Positions 46,301-57,319 of a stretch of 64,000 nucleotides of DNA are shown piece by piece (position 1 is the first letter of the stretch; the number at the start of each line of letters is the position of its first letter). Made by a program: the position numbers and the translations under genes. The notes below the pieces were generated by a model. That model saw only the letters and a program-made list of their open reading frames with translations. It was not told the origin of the DNA and made no database searches. This DNA comes from Schistocephalus solidus (taxonomy: Eukaryota > Platyhelminthes > Cestoda > Diphyllobothriidea > Diphyllobothriidae). Where the stretch lies: NCBI GenBank assembly GCA_017591395.1, contig WEDG01004561.1, positions 1-64,000 of the forward strand, given 5' to 3'.

Positions 46301-46714
46301 TGTTGACTTGCAGCTCATTCGGATATCGCTCGCTTGTTCATACATATTTAACACCGGTCCTTGTTTGGAAACGTTTTCTCTATTTAAACTTTATGAAATC
46401 ATGTAAATAACACCTACTATCAACTATTAAGTAGACTATCGGTAACAAATAGATAGTAGCAACTGACTGGCTAGTACACGACCCGCTTTACGCTGGCTCC
46501 CAATCTGTACCTAACGTTCACCATCAAAGTAAAAGCGAGTGAGCTCTGTTTCCTCTATGCAAACAGTATTTAACTGCACTTCACAAATCGAATGATATTT
46601 CCGAATTTACTTCCCTATGATGTTTCTAATTACACTCCAAAATATCCATCGAAACTAATATGTGATATTTTGCATGTATGAGCGGAATTTAAATGCTCTC
46701 ATGTTTATATTTAG

Positions 46715-46853
46715 CAGACGAATTTGTGGGTCAAGTCGACGTTTCTCTAGAGAAAACCAAGGATGCAAACCTCGGACTGATAGTTTCGAGCAGTACAAAT
46801 ACAGGTGGCCTCCCTTTGATCTCTGGTCTCCGGCCGGGTAGTATTGCCGATAA
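46715..46853 (+). CDS. GRIP-like PDZ exon, first half of the domain
   Basis: Encodes the first half of a PDZ domain: DEFVGQVDVSLEKTKDANLG, then LIVSSSTNTGGLPLISGLRP, then GSIADK. The NLGLIVSSS segment is the carboxylate-binding loop and strand beta-B. The acceptor is a tandem TAGCAG, so the exon may start at 46715 or 46718 (one extra residue). The donor is AA|GTGAGT, phase 2. Together with the next exon it resembles PDZ1 of glutamate-receptor-interacting proteins GRIP1/2 ([20 protein letters not shown] region), which are multi-PDZ scaffolds binding C-termini of membrane receptors. Assignment to GRIP rather than another multi-PDZ protein is from remembered pattern similarity only. Confidence 0.75.
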
Positions 46854-46927
46854 GTGAGTACATCCTCCACTTGCATCATATACGTAACATATTTCCATGC
46901 ATACTCAGTTTATTATGGCTTTTTCAG

Positions 46928-47073
46928 GAGCGATTGTCTTCTTGTCAATGATGTCATTAAAGCCATTAACGGGATAGAAGCCTCCAGGCTAACACATTCC
47001 GAAATCGTCCAAATAACTCGATGTTCTGAGCCTACGGTACATCTGACACTGGAATACGTCCAAACAAAAATTG
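46928..47073 (+). CDS. GRIP-like PDZ exon, second half of the domain
   Basis: Joined in phase to the previous exon across a 74-nt intron (46854-46927; acceptor GGCTTTTTCAG). Encodes SDCLLVNDVIKAINGIEASR, then LTHSEIVQITRCSEPTVHLT, then LEYVQTKI, the second half of the PDZ fold. The first helix-B residue is His (LTHSE), as in class I PDZ domains that bind Ser/Thr-x-hydrophobic C-termini. The pattern GDYIKAVNGI...RHDEI...VVLEVEYEL of vertebrate GRIP PDZ1 matches throughout. The donor is TTG|GTACGT with phase 1. No following PDZ exon was found in the remaining 17 kb, so the gene probably runs beyond the window through long introns. Confidence 0.78.
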
Positions 47074-47751
47074 GTACGTTTTTCGTGATCTCAATTATGA
47101 AAGGATGCGACAGATGAAAAGTATAACATTGATTGCAAATTAAGGGTTTTATATCTTCTTTAAAGAATATATTCCGATTAAAGTCAGTAACAATTTAGCG
47201 ATTTTATGTAATTGATTTATTGCGCATAAATTCTTGCTGCTGCGTAGCTTGATATTTGGCCAAGATGAAGGTTTCTATGCGATAAACAGTCGATTTATTC
47301 GAGAGTCTTAAACAGGCAAAGGAACTTATTTGGTTTGGTAGATCTACATTAATCTCCGAACCATATTGGGATTATGAAGTAAGTTCAACATATTCGGACA
47401 AAAATCCTTTTTTTAAAGAAACATGCATACAATTAACTAAGGTCATGGTTTCAGTGGATGCTTTCTTAAAGCCGAGTACTTGTGCTCATCCATGATTCCA
47501 ATGTTTATATACTTTCTTAGGAGAAAGTTACCAGAGTACGAAACAGGTACATCAGTTTCCGATGAATTAAATATCAAGTAGTTCGCAACTCATGCAGCTG
47601 ACACTGAATTCGAAAGCCTGACTAGAGCCCATTCAATGGATTTTTATAGACTTTTGACGTTATTCCTATTCATTTGACCCACTTGGGAAAACTCGGTAGG
47701 ATTCGAACTCCTGCCAGCAAGGGGCAGGCTTGGCATGAACGTAATATGCGA
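47074..47751. other. Presumed intron, with a SINE fragment at its end
   Basis: A+T-rich. 47640-47705 is a minus-strand SINE piece (TTTGACCCACTTGGGAAAAC and GGATTCGAACTCC, the complement of a B-box) like that at 12.75 kb. Confidence 0.4.
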
Positions 47752-48300
47752 CCCAACTCTGGGAACAGAGGATACGTTATGGTGTAATACGCGGCCGTAA
47801 TATAGGCCAACGTAACCTTAACTTTATCCATTGTGCTCGTTAAGGTTAGTCTTCGGCACCGAGTTAGAAGGGTCACATGATATTTCGTTGACAGTATCGA
47901 GTCAAATGGCAACTTTCTAACGAGCCACTAGTAGGACACTGTGGTAGTTTCAAAACGCATCTGCTTTACTGTGATAGCGAAAGATCGCACAGAAGGCCCT
48001 CATTCTTACTCCCATCAAGGGTCTGAGTAAAAATGGGTCAGACCAGCTAGCAATGATATCGCGTATATTGGTCAGCGGGAGGTAAAGCCAAGAGATCTCA
48101 CAATCCGCACACATGTTGGGGAAAAATAATATTATGCGGCTATACAAATCCGCCAACTAATGCTAACCATAACGTAAACAATGGATAGTGTAAGGATTAG
48201 GTTGACGCTTTCCTTTTATTCATTTAACCGCACCCAGAAAAGTCCTATTACCACCGGTCCCATATTACTCGCTGACCTATCCTCTGTTTCTTGAGTTCGG
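47752..48300 (-). mobile_element. Foldback element FB1, copy B
   Basis: Opposite orientation to copy A at 21570. The ends are CCCAACTCTGGGAACAGAGG and, at the right, CCTCTGTTTCTTGAGTTCGG. The middle has CTCATTCTTACTCCCATCAA and GGTCAGCGGGAGGTAAAGCC, complementary to copy A. Long inward arms (TTATCCATTG...GGTTAG, and GTAAACAATGGATAG on the right). Confidence 0.75.
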
Positions 48301-48312
48301 CACATATTACCT

Positions 48313-48395
48313 TCTTGCCGAAGGCTTTAGTACAGCCAACACTCTAGCCAACTGAGCTACGAGGACTCTACCAGGAGCTGTGAGTTTAATCATAC
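48313..48395 (-). repeat. tRNA-derived SINE head
   Basis: The minus strand reads GATTAAACTCACAGCTCC and then GTCCTCGTAGCTCAGTTGG, a perfect pol III A-box (TAGCTCAGTTGG), followed by CTAGAGTGTTGGC. It shares its 5' flank with the heads at 12.83 and 53.2 kb. No B-box was recognised downstream, so it is truncated. Confidence 0.55.
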
Positions 48396-48749
48396 TTGGT
48401 TCATCGCCGATGCGGGTTCGGAGTAATTTTTTCGGTCCTCCGATGTGGTTATATTGCTCGTTATTTCCGTATATACGATAAACCAACCCTTATGTTTAAT
48501 GCTGCAGTTGCGGATCTTTGGGGCTTGCCACTCGGCGCAGGTTAGTTGCCTCCAGTTTGTGCACAACTGCAAGTCTCAGTGACGAGAAAAGTCGGCTGAT
48601 GGTTTCCTCGACGTTCAGAACTTTTGAAAGGATATGATAAACTTTGGGCACGGTGCGGCTTGGTCTATCCTTTCGCAGTGCCCGCACTAAGGCATCATCA
48701 TTTGGTTAGCATAACCATGTTTCAATTCAGCCCATTCACACATTCAAGA

Positions 48750-49057
48750 TGTCAACTTCGGCAAACGTACGTTTTTGATTATTCACTGTCGGGCCTCTAC
48801 AATAATATAAGGGAGGGTGGAGTAGTGAGGATTTAAACATCCCATAAACAATTAGTTTGGGGCAAAGAGCTGAGGGCGTTCAGCGGCCTAGGCGAGTGGG
48901 GAGGAGGGGCAGAGGAGGACGGGAATGAGGAGTCTAAAAATTAGCTAAGTTTCTGTCTCGTTGCTGGACCGTGACGTGGCAAGTATGAACACGCGTGCTG
49001 GCTTCATCTTTGATCCAACGATGACTAATTGAAAATGTACGTTCGCCGAAGTTGACT
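48750..49057 (+). mobile_element. TIR family A, complete short copy
   Basis: Both ends are present: GTCAACTTCGGCAAACGTAC at the left, and ACGTTCGCCGAAGTTGAC at the right. Between them lies the family body (ATAATATAAGGGAGGG, TCCCATAAACAATTAG, AAGAGCTGAGGGCGTTCAG). At 308 bp without an ORF, it is a MITE-like non-autonomous DNA element. Confidence 0.75.
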
Positions 49058-49216
49058 TCTTGATTAACTGTGTTTAATCGTGCGGAGAAAATGCTCTCAA
49101 ATGGTCGTTTTTAGGACCGATGGCGTGGTGACCGTTGAAGCTATGTCATTATCTCCCATAATTCTTTGACAGATGGAGACATTAATGGAGGTCAGCCTGC
49201 TAATATCCACCTCTAT

Positions 49217-49656
49217 GAAGTCGAGTTTGTAGATGGTTACTTTCGATTATTCATCATCAGACCTTTACAGTATCATAAGGGAGGGTAGAGTAACAAAAGT
49301 GTAAACATTCGATAAGGAGTAAGTATGGGGGGAGGGTTGAGGGCATTCAGAGGTCAGGGGTTATAGTCTAATACTATCTTGGGGGAGGAAGGAAGGGGGA
49401 AAGAGGTGTCCTATCATTAGCCATGTTTCTGCTTCGTCGCTAACGCTCGGACACCTCCGTTCTCCCCATCTCGCTTTCCCCCCTCCCTCATTCTCTGATG
49501 CGATTAGACTATAGTCTTTGACCTTTGAAAACCCTCAACCTTCTCCCTCATACTAACCATTTATTGGAGGTTTAAGCATTTGTTAACCTCCCTTATATTA
49601 CTGCGAAGGTATGATAATGAATGATCGAAAGCGTACGTTCGCCAAACTTGACTTCT
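49217..49656. mobile_element. TIR family A, inverted dimer
   Basis: 440 bp. The left half (49217-49435) is in plus orientation and the right half (49436-49656) in minus orientation: AGGTCAGGGGTTATAGTC on the left against GACTATAGTCTTTGACC on the right. The ends are AAGTCGAGTTTG and CGTTCGCCAAACTTGACTT. It lies 160 bp after the previous copy. Confidence 0.7.
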
Positions 49657-50814
49657 TAAATGCTTCCATGGGTATCATCACTGAACTTAAATATAATCAT
49701 CCTTGATCTTGCAGTGTATGCTCAAGATGCGTCATGGAGTTACTCTGCATGTCGACGTTCAGGCGGCCAAAGGCTCACACCCACGAGTCCAGAAATCATT
49801 GGAACCACTATTTTATACTTGAACCACGTCCAGATCGTATTGAGACCGAACCTTGACGCTTGAAACATCTGAGATGGGATTGTGATTAACCTCTTTATAG
49901 TTCGGCCAAATGGACTTCCCCTGTCTGAATAAGCGTTCGCCATCGGCATTTGTTTGTTTTTTTAGAGTATGACCTTCATTTCTGCATTTTCTAATTTTGT
50001 TTTGTTTCACTCCAAGTCTCTGCTCAACCCCCTTCTCAAACGGGACTAATGACCCCCGTCAGGATTAGACTCAGGACACGATCATGAATTAGTATTTTTT
50101 GCTTTTAAAGGCATTTGTATTATTTTAACACACAAGGTGATTCATCTTTGCTACTTTTCATGCGGGGAGTATTGAGCCATCTTTAAGGATAGCATTTGGG
50201 GTAGTGAATGAATCCGGCTCAAAGGCCATTATTTTCTTGCAGTTTCAAAGCAGCATCTATATTCGGTGGCAGAAATGCTTAGTTTTATGCATTCTAAAGA
50301 CCCATTAAATCCGAAATGGGCAATGTAACATGCACATCCGAGAAGATAAATGACTGCCAGTTTTTGAGTCTGAGGAAGCTACCGCTTGTGTACTCTGAAA
50401 CCAACTGCGGCATTCAGCAGGTCAATTCAAGTTGGTGATGTTTATCTGCCCATAATACAAGCCACTGTAGGGTTACTGGCAGGACTCAAGAGTGAGTCCC
50501 GTAACCGACCGGTGAGCGTTCATCGACCAATGTCAGAATTGCCTTTGCCTACCTGTCTATGTGTTAATTTCTGGTATGTTGTGTGGAGAACAAGCTCGTG
50601 CATGTGGCTCACGCAGACGAGATTGATTACTTTGTCAGTGACTGCGCTTAATCCCCGCATCGGACAACTGGTCGACTGGGACATGGAATTGGTGCCTGAA
50701 AGAAGGAAGTGAAAATGAGATCCATGGGTTGAACGCATATCCCTTACTGTCAACAGTCTGATGGGCTTGAATCTATCATGTTGGCTTGGAGGGCTGTCAA
50801 CTGACGGAATAAGT
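49657..50814. other. No gene recognised
   Basis: 50460-50520 (GGCAGGACTCAAGAGTGAGT, CCGGTGAGCGTTCATC) resembles 43150-43215 and 53705-53780, so it is part of a dispersed repeat associated with SINE sequence. Frames at 49660 and 50386 are therefore not treated as genes. Confidence 0.4.
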
Positions 50815-51190
50815 CGATCCTCACTTTAAGACCGAGATTCAGACTGCGGTGGCTCCTTCTTACGGCGGCCTTTATGGCACTCTCACTCAGCTGGAATCCA
50901 AGCCTCTACCTATATTCTTATTGCATGAAGTCCTGGTTATTTGTGCGTAGAACAGGGCTCTGGTGACAAGCCTAGGCGCGGATTTACGCCTCGCCAGCCA
51001 TCTACGCCAAATCCTGCCTCCGGTCTTCTGGACTCTGTCTTGACTTCGAGCTCAAGTGAAAGAGGAGGAGAGAGTACGGCAGATGCTATGCAAATCGTTT
51101 ACCACTGTAATTCACGCACAAGCTACCGTCCATGCTCCATCCATGCTGTGAGACACCCACTAGGAAGCGTCGGTAACGATGGCCTAACTG
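50815..51190 (+). repeat. R1 interspersed repeat, full-looking copy
   Basis: Starts GAGATTCAGACTGCGGTGGC and CTTCTTACGGCGGCCTTTAT, continues CGGTCTTCTGGACTCTGTCT, then GAGAGAGTACGGCAGATGCT, ACGCACAAGCTACCGTCC, and ends near CGTCGGTAACGATGGCC. Same extent as 59280-59640. Confidence 0.7.
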
Positions 51191-53212
51191 TCGCTACTGC
51201 CTTTCCTTCCTTATTTATTATGCACTGGCTTCTCATAACCAAAAGGTTCTGAGTAAATCATGCTAGCAGGCCTTCTGAATTCTAATCCTCTGCAGCCAAT
51301 CTGTCCTTAAGCATTCTCCGCCAAAATTGCGCCGTGAACTACTCAAATGTTGTATTATGACTGGCGAGCCCAGGGCGTCAACGCACAGCCATATATCAAG
51401 TGGTTTTTCCGAGGTTAGATTTTCGTACGCAATAGTAATCTCCTTCGCGTTAAGCTAAGATAATTAACTCGGTGCACAGAGTGCATTTTAAGTCAAATTG
51501 CTCCGCAAAACACAACAAATTATACAAAAAGTGCAAATAAGGCACTTCATCAAAGTACTTGTAGTGCTTGAGAACACCATATTCTGTGTGAGCAATTCTT
51601 AGTATTATTTTATGAGCAGTAAACCCGCTTAGAATGGTAACTAACTGAAGACCTGATTGTTCATATATTCCAGGGGTGCGCAATTCAACCGAAGCAGGTC
51701 TGTCTGGCCAGAGGACTTTTTATACGTTTGTAATTTTACCCAGCGGTGTTGGAGTGGTTGGCACGAAATTATGGTTATCCTAGTTCCATAGTTAATTACC
51801 CCATCGCAACCGAAAAGACAAAGAATCCATAACTAATTTGGGAGAGCTTTTTAATTTCAACTAACCAAATGTAGATTCTTGACGCATATATTGAAAAACC
51901 AGGGGTTGGGTATTGTTGACTGATAACGGCTAATAAGCCAGAAACGGCCATTCCAGTCTTCCTCGCCTTTATCGGTAATCTCATTCAGATGGGCATTCAG
52001 TTTTGGCCTTGAGCGAATAGTTCACATTTTACACGGACAATCAATATACGTGAGGTATAAACAACACAAAAAATAGGAAGAGAGATTACCGTTTGTGCCT
52101 GTTCTTAGATGCCAGTCAGCTGTGCCCTACCTACCTGTGCTTGCAAGCTAAATCATCCGAGCCAACTTATGTTAGGTGGAACTGCGGTCTTTTGCTCTGA
52201 TGTGCATTTATTTAGCATGATCAGATGACGCAGTGTGGATGATTTATTTTTTCTTGATTGGAGGGCTTACACAGAGATAACCCAATTTAGGAGCCTGGTT
52301 TGGATGTCAAATTCTTCCCTCTCTGGGCGTAGGTGTGGTTAACCGAAGATTTCAAATAAACCCGAAACGGCCACCTTACTACTCCTTATTGATATCAGCA
52401 TGGAACGCCATTATACGGACACTATTCTGCTTATGAACCTTTCGACATACGAACGAGGAGCACTAAAAGTGCAATTTGTATTTGCTTGCCTACAGAAAAT
52501 TCTAAGATTAGAAAATACATGCATCAGTTATTAAAATGCTTACTTATGGATGTTTGAATATAATGCTATATGAAAGGATGTTTAATAACGACTAACAGAC
52601 GGCCGCCCGGAAGGCAAGTTGTCCGTAAATTAAGGAGTGTCGATACGTTCGGTTTAGTTAGGAGAACCGAATATTCAGTAATTTGCAGGCTATAACGCAA
52701 CAACAAATACAAGATGGGGACAAAAGTCCCAAAAGATGGTATTTGGTTAGTTCATCATTGTAGGTTCTTCTTCCTTAAGACAGCCTTGTCTGATACGTAT
52801 GTATCCTTCACAGCCTGTGTACTTGTTACTCACCTGACTTTCACAAATGCCTTCTTTTTGGCCTGCCTGCATGCTAGCGTAAGAAAGTCGCAGACCCAGC
52901 CGCATTTACGTACAGATGATGAATACAAACCTTCGCCCTACTAATACGGGCTGGTTGAGGTTGTTTAGTTTGTTTAAATCGATCAACTCCTAGACAGGAT
53001 CTGGCAGCGATTGTGCTGAGTTCTGTATTTTATTGGGATGAGCAGAAGAAATCGGCAGACCCTTCTGTAATTCGTCAACATATTTAAGGCAATTTTCAGC
53101 AGTCTTAGGAGTACGGATAAAATAGGGCACAATAAGCTGACTGCCCAAGTAAGATTTCCTAGGCAACCACTCTTGAAACTTGGCGGGTAACTCAGCCGAA
53201 ATTTGATTAAAT
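51191..53212. other. No gene; SINE-body fragments
   Basis: 51935-51975 and 52355-52400 carry the SINE body (GAAACGGCCATTCCAGTC and related). The rest shows no recognised feature. Confidence 0.4.
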
Positions 53213-53345
53213 TCACGGTTACTGGTGGGGCCTCGTAGTTCAGGTGGTTAGATCTTTGCCTGTACTCAAGCCTCCTATCTGCTGTTGTGGGTTCGAATCT
53301 CACCGGAGCAACCGAGTATCTTATAGATGGGACATCTGAAACGTT
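53213..53345 (+). repeat. tRNA-derived SINE, best head in the window
   Basis: GGGGCCTCGTAGTTCAGGTG has a perfect A-box (TAGTTCAGGTGG). GTGGGTTCGAATCTCAC forms a 5-bp T-arm with a B-box, about 55 nt later. The intervening anticodon region is over-long and the acceptor stem does not pair, so this is a SINE head and not a tRNA gene. It is followed by GATGGGACATCTGAAACG-type body. The minus-strand open frame across it is an artefact. Confidence 0.65.
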
Positions 53346-54796
53346 CAACTTTGCCAAAAATGCCTATAAAAAATTACTAGTAATTGAACATGCAAATGAC
53401 ATTCGCCAATCCTGCCTGGCTGATGAGCAGAAATCGTCGTAGGAAAATTGCTGGTAAAGACAAGGAGACTAGTATAGATAGAGTGGCATTACCTAAAATG
53501 ACAAGGCCGACTGGAATGGCCAGTGTTGGCTCATAGATCGTCATTAGCCAGTCATACACAACTCCAGGTGGTGCGTCATCTGAGGCTCTAACCATTGTCT
53601 TACCGAGGTAGATGGAGAATATTTACTTAAGTTGATAAAGTTTAACGTTCGCTCTAGCGCAATGTCCCTCTGCCTATGATACTAGCCACTTTGCGGCTGC
53701 TGGCGGGTTTCAGGAGTGAGTCTCAAGGCAGAAAGGAATGAGCGCGTTCCGTTAGCCATAGGTGAGCATTCATTAACGCTGAATGAACGTTTAAGTTTTG
53801 TAGAGAGCCCTTGCGAGCGAGCACATGACGACATGAACTCGGTCAAAGCGAAAAAATGCGAACGAGAACAACTAATAGTGGAGACTCAATGTCTAACAAA
53901 GTAAAACAGTGACATCGCAACCCCAGGCGAGAATGAGCTAGTATATGAATAGACTTAGTTCGTCATTGTGTGTTTTTTAGTTAAACACTTTAATACTGTC
54001 AATTAGAGCCTGCTTTCTATCGGTTAAAATTTGGAATATTAATTATCACACAGAGGGATATTCCTCCGCACAGCAGACCAAACTCAGTACCGTTTTGCAA
54101 GGCTGTAGTTCAAAATTCAATGAGCAAGCCAGACATTTATTCCAGGCCCTTTCCTCCTCATTGGGGAAATTCAAAAAATCATATCTGAGTTTGGTTTATT
54201 TCTTAGTCAGATATCGATCTCTTACCGAAAGAGGATCGCCGATAGCGTATTGCCAGTGTCTTGATCCTCGATAAAACGAAGCAGACGACGTTGAAGTGTG
54301 TAGGGGTTAATAAAAGGGCAAAATCATCTCGATAATTAAAGCTTTTTTTGCTGGAAACTTCCGTTTCTCTTAAAATTTTCACTCGTTTCACTACAGAGCC
54401 TCCCAACTCTCTGTATAGTTTCTTCTCTAACTCCTCCGCCAGTTAGGCTTTTTAGCTCGTTTTAAAAATCTAGCGAGCCCTAGGAGCTTTTCCAGTACGA
54501 ACCACATTACTGCTACATTCTCATGGGAAAGCTTCGGTTTCTAATGGATCGCGAGAGATGCAGGGGTGATGGACATGAACAGAAAATAACATATCTTGGT
54601 TAGTGATTTTAAATTGGATTAGAATAATGCATAAGGAGCAGTAAGCATAGAAAAACAATAAACGAAACACCGGAATTGAGGGTAGCTAGAAAAGCATTAA
54701 ATTTTAAAAATCACACCTACCGCTGAATATCAGCGTCATTAATTTACACATATAGGTGCTTGCATCGACATCCCGTTACCGAAGTCATTGGGTAAA
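53346..54796. other. No gene recognised
   Basis: 53485-53530 is an inverted SINE body (complement of GGCCATTCCAGTC...). 53700-53900 is related to the repeat at 43150. Nothing else was identified. Confidence 0.4.
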
Positions 54797-55385
54797 CAAA
54801 GAGAACGTCAATGGAGCGCAGAAAATCTTTGCGTAGTCTTGTGAATTTTCCAACCCTCACAGGACTCCATTAACAGAGATGACAGTAAATATTGAATAAG
54901 TAACGGATATATGGGGTCATTGGCTGATAAAAATCAAGTGCTGCGTCTTCGGAGTTGACTGCACAGGGCTTAGCATTCGGGCGCCAGGTCAATTTGCCGA
55001 TTGTCTGAGTTCTCTAATACAGACCAGGCTCTGATCTATTCTCAGCTTGTTTGCTTCCGGTATGGGCGCTTGTCTCGGCCTCTGCGACGTTGAACTCGTG
55101 ACCCGTCTCCAAGGTGTTGGTAGACGCTCGGTATAATTCGTCGTCCCGTAGAACAGCCAGTTTATGCTCGTGTATGCGCGATCCGAGCAAGCCTTCAGTC
55201 TGAGCAATGGAACTGTAACGACAATTACAGACGAGATTCAATAGCCTACACTGAACAGCTACCGGGGCTTTAATCGGTCCTTCATTTCCTTGATCTTGTT
55301 GCGCACGGTGACGTTGGATCGGCGAGTATTTACAACAGGTAGTCCCACAGCAATGCACTCGGTCACACCGAAAATGTCCTGGTTG
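54797..55385 (-). mobile_element. Penelope-like element 2, left inverted arm with GIY-YIG end
   Basis: The minus strand encodes CNCRYSSIAQTEGLLGSRIH, EHKLAVLRDDELYRASTNTL and ETGHEFNVAEAETSAHTG (about 55240-55030): the GIY-YIG endonuclease end of a Penelope-like element, with the R.HEH and TGHEF blocks. It is preceded by SNVTVRNKIKEMKDRLKP in another frame, so a frameshift separates linker and nuclease. The arm runs out to 54797 with 3' flanking sequence (TTTTATCAGCCAATGACCCC on that strand). It is nearly identical to the right arm. Confidence 0.8.
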
Positions 55386-56154
55386 TATGGCATAGCGTGC
55401 TATATCGCCGTAGTGAACTGAAAAGAGTATATAGACAAATTGAATGCTCTGATCGATTACAGAGACTTTAACGAACAAGCACAGAACTCTCAAATCAAAG
55501 CAGCAGCCGTTCTGGTGAATAGACTGCTTAGCATGTTCTGGAGCAAGACAGGATCACGTGGATGAAGGATGCAATATGCAACCGAAAGGTTCTGCTCTGG
55601 ATTTATTTTATGGGCTGTCAAATAGGACAAGCAAAAAGGTCCACTGAGGTCAATCATCATTACATTGATAAAGAAAATGTACTCAAAAACTGAGGTTTCT
55701 ACAGGACAATTCGACTAACTCAGCCTGATCAGACTCCCGATTCCTTGTTAACCTCCGAGGTCATAAGATGCAATCAGACGAAATCATGGTCACTTTCGAC
55801 ATGAAGTCGTTATTCGCATCCACCCCAGAGAATTTCGCGAAGGAAGTATAGCGCAAGAGACTTGCATAGACATGTGACGAAACGTGGAGTTAGCTCAAAA
55901 TCGAGCAACATTTGCGGCTTATCGACTTCTGCAAGAAAAATTACTTTTCATTTGCCCAAGAAACTTCAATCTGGTCCTATGGAAGCTAGAAAATACCGCC
56001 AAAATCCAGAATGAGCAGGTCTTTTGGTGCCACAACTTTGACGAAATGCAACCTATTGACAAAAAGAACGTGCTGCACGAGTTTCATTATCATTTGTCCC
56101 AGGAGGATGGAAACAAAAACAAGGCAAAGGCTGTGGCGTACTCCGTCATACATC
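55386..56154 (+). pseudogene. Penelope-like element 2: reverse transcriptase remnants
   Basis: Between the two arms the plus strand keeps pieces of the Penelope-type reverse transcriptase. DEIMVTFDMKSLFASTPENF at about 55777-55840 is the conserved block corresponding to MVSFDVxSLFTSIP, followed at once by a stop. The open frame from 55884 is rich in polar residues and only weakly RT-like (QNEQVFWCHNFDEM may be the decayed FWxRYVDD region). The catalytic YVDD is not readable. Internally deleted and dead. Confidence 0.6.
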
Positions 56155-56738
56155 AAGGACATGTACGGGCGACAGAAAGCATAGTTGTGGGACTACCTGT
56201 TGTAAATACTCGCCGACCTAACGTCACCATGCGCAACAAGATCAAGGAAATGAAGGACCGATTAAAGCCCCGGTAGCTGTTCAGTGTAGGCTATTGTATC
56301 TCGTCTGTAATTGTCGTTACAGTTCCATAGCTCAGACTGAAGGCTTGCTCGGATCGCGCATACACGAGCATAAACTGGCTGTGCTACGGGATAATGAATT
56401 ATGCCGAGCGTCTACCAACACCTTGGAGACGGGTCACGAGTTCAACGTCGCAGAGGCCGAGACAAGCGCCCATACCGGAAGCAAACAAGCTGAGAATAGA
56501 TCAGAGCCTGGTCTGTATTAGAGAACTCAGACAATCGGCAAATTGACCTGGCGCCCGAATGCGAAGCCCTGTGCAGTCATCTCCGAACACGCAGCACTTG
56601 ATTTTTATCAGCCAATGACCCCATATATCCGTTACTTATTCAATATTTACTGTCATCTCTGTTAATAGAGTCCTGTGAGAGTTCAAGCGTTCACAAATTT
56701 ACTAAAATATTTTCTGGACTCCATTGACGTTCTTTTTG
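56155..56738 (+). mobile_element. Penelope-like element 2, right arm with GIY-YIG end
   Basis: Direct continuation of the reverse transcriptase remnant. PNVTMRNKIKEMKDRLKPR and a stop at 56274-56276, then in another frame VCNCRYSSIAQTEGLLGSRI, HEHKLAVLRDNELCRASTNT and LETGHEFNVAEAETSAHTG (56294-56521). The same frame break after DRLKP is present in the left arm, so the arms descend from one already disabled copy. Flank homology with the left arm persists to about 56738 (TCCATTGACGTTCT). Confidence 0.82.
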
Positions 56739-57319
56739 CTGATTCATGCATACACTTCCAGATCCATCATTCACCGTCATTTGCGAGAAGTCAATATTTA
56801 CCGGCATATATAAGCGCTCGTTTTGTGAGAAGCGCATGAGCCTGCAAAAAACATTTGCCTACTCTCTGATTGTGTTCATTCAATGTAAAGTCCATTAAAT
56901 TTACTCAAATATCCAATGTCTCTATTAGCTTTCGCTTCTAATCCTTATTGCTTATCTGTAGGTCATTAAAATATTATACTGTATTCTCCCGCATAAAGTC
57001 TGAATCGCTATTTTATTATTTTATTGGCTTATGAACATTATATGTTTTATGGCATTTAAATTACAGTTTCGTATAAAATAACCAATTCAGATTGTACTCG
57101 TTACTTTTTACCTCCGGCACGGGTTTGACGTGGTTACTTTGACCTTTAATGGTTATTGAGCTGCGTCGGTACTATATGCATAGAACTGCTTCAACAGAAA
57201 CCGCACTTATTACTTATCCCATATAAATACTGATGGTAACGTATTAAATCCATGAATAGGGATGGTATTTAGCCGAAGCAGTCCTGTTTGTAATATATTA
57301 TTTTGTTGCTTACACTTAC
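56739..57319. other. No gene recognised
   Basis: A+T-rich. Nothing beyond the end of Penelope-like element 2 was recognised. Confidence 0.4.

Larger units (their letters stand above)
42909..46714 (+). other. Presumed intron of GRIP-like gene, repeat-bearing
   Basis: Contains a CTA microsatellite (43092-43128), a tRNA-derived SINE (43190-43400), an R1 repeat (44440-44790) and a diverged tandem duplication (45010-46300). Confidence 0.4.

Noticed and set aside
50386..50712. 108-codon plus-strand frame
   Set aside because: Partly made of a repeat also found near 43150 and 53705; no domain.
53223..53310. Intact tRNA gene
   Set aside because: A and B boxes are good, but the acceptor stem does not pair and the anticodon region is too long; it is a SINE head.
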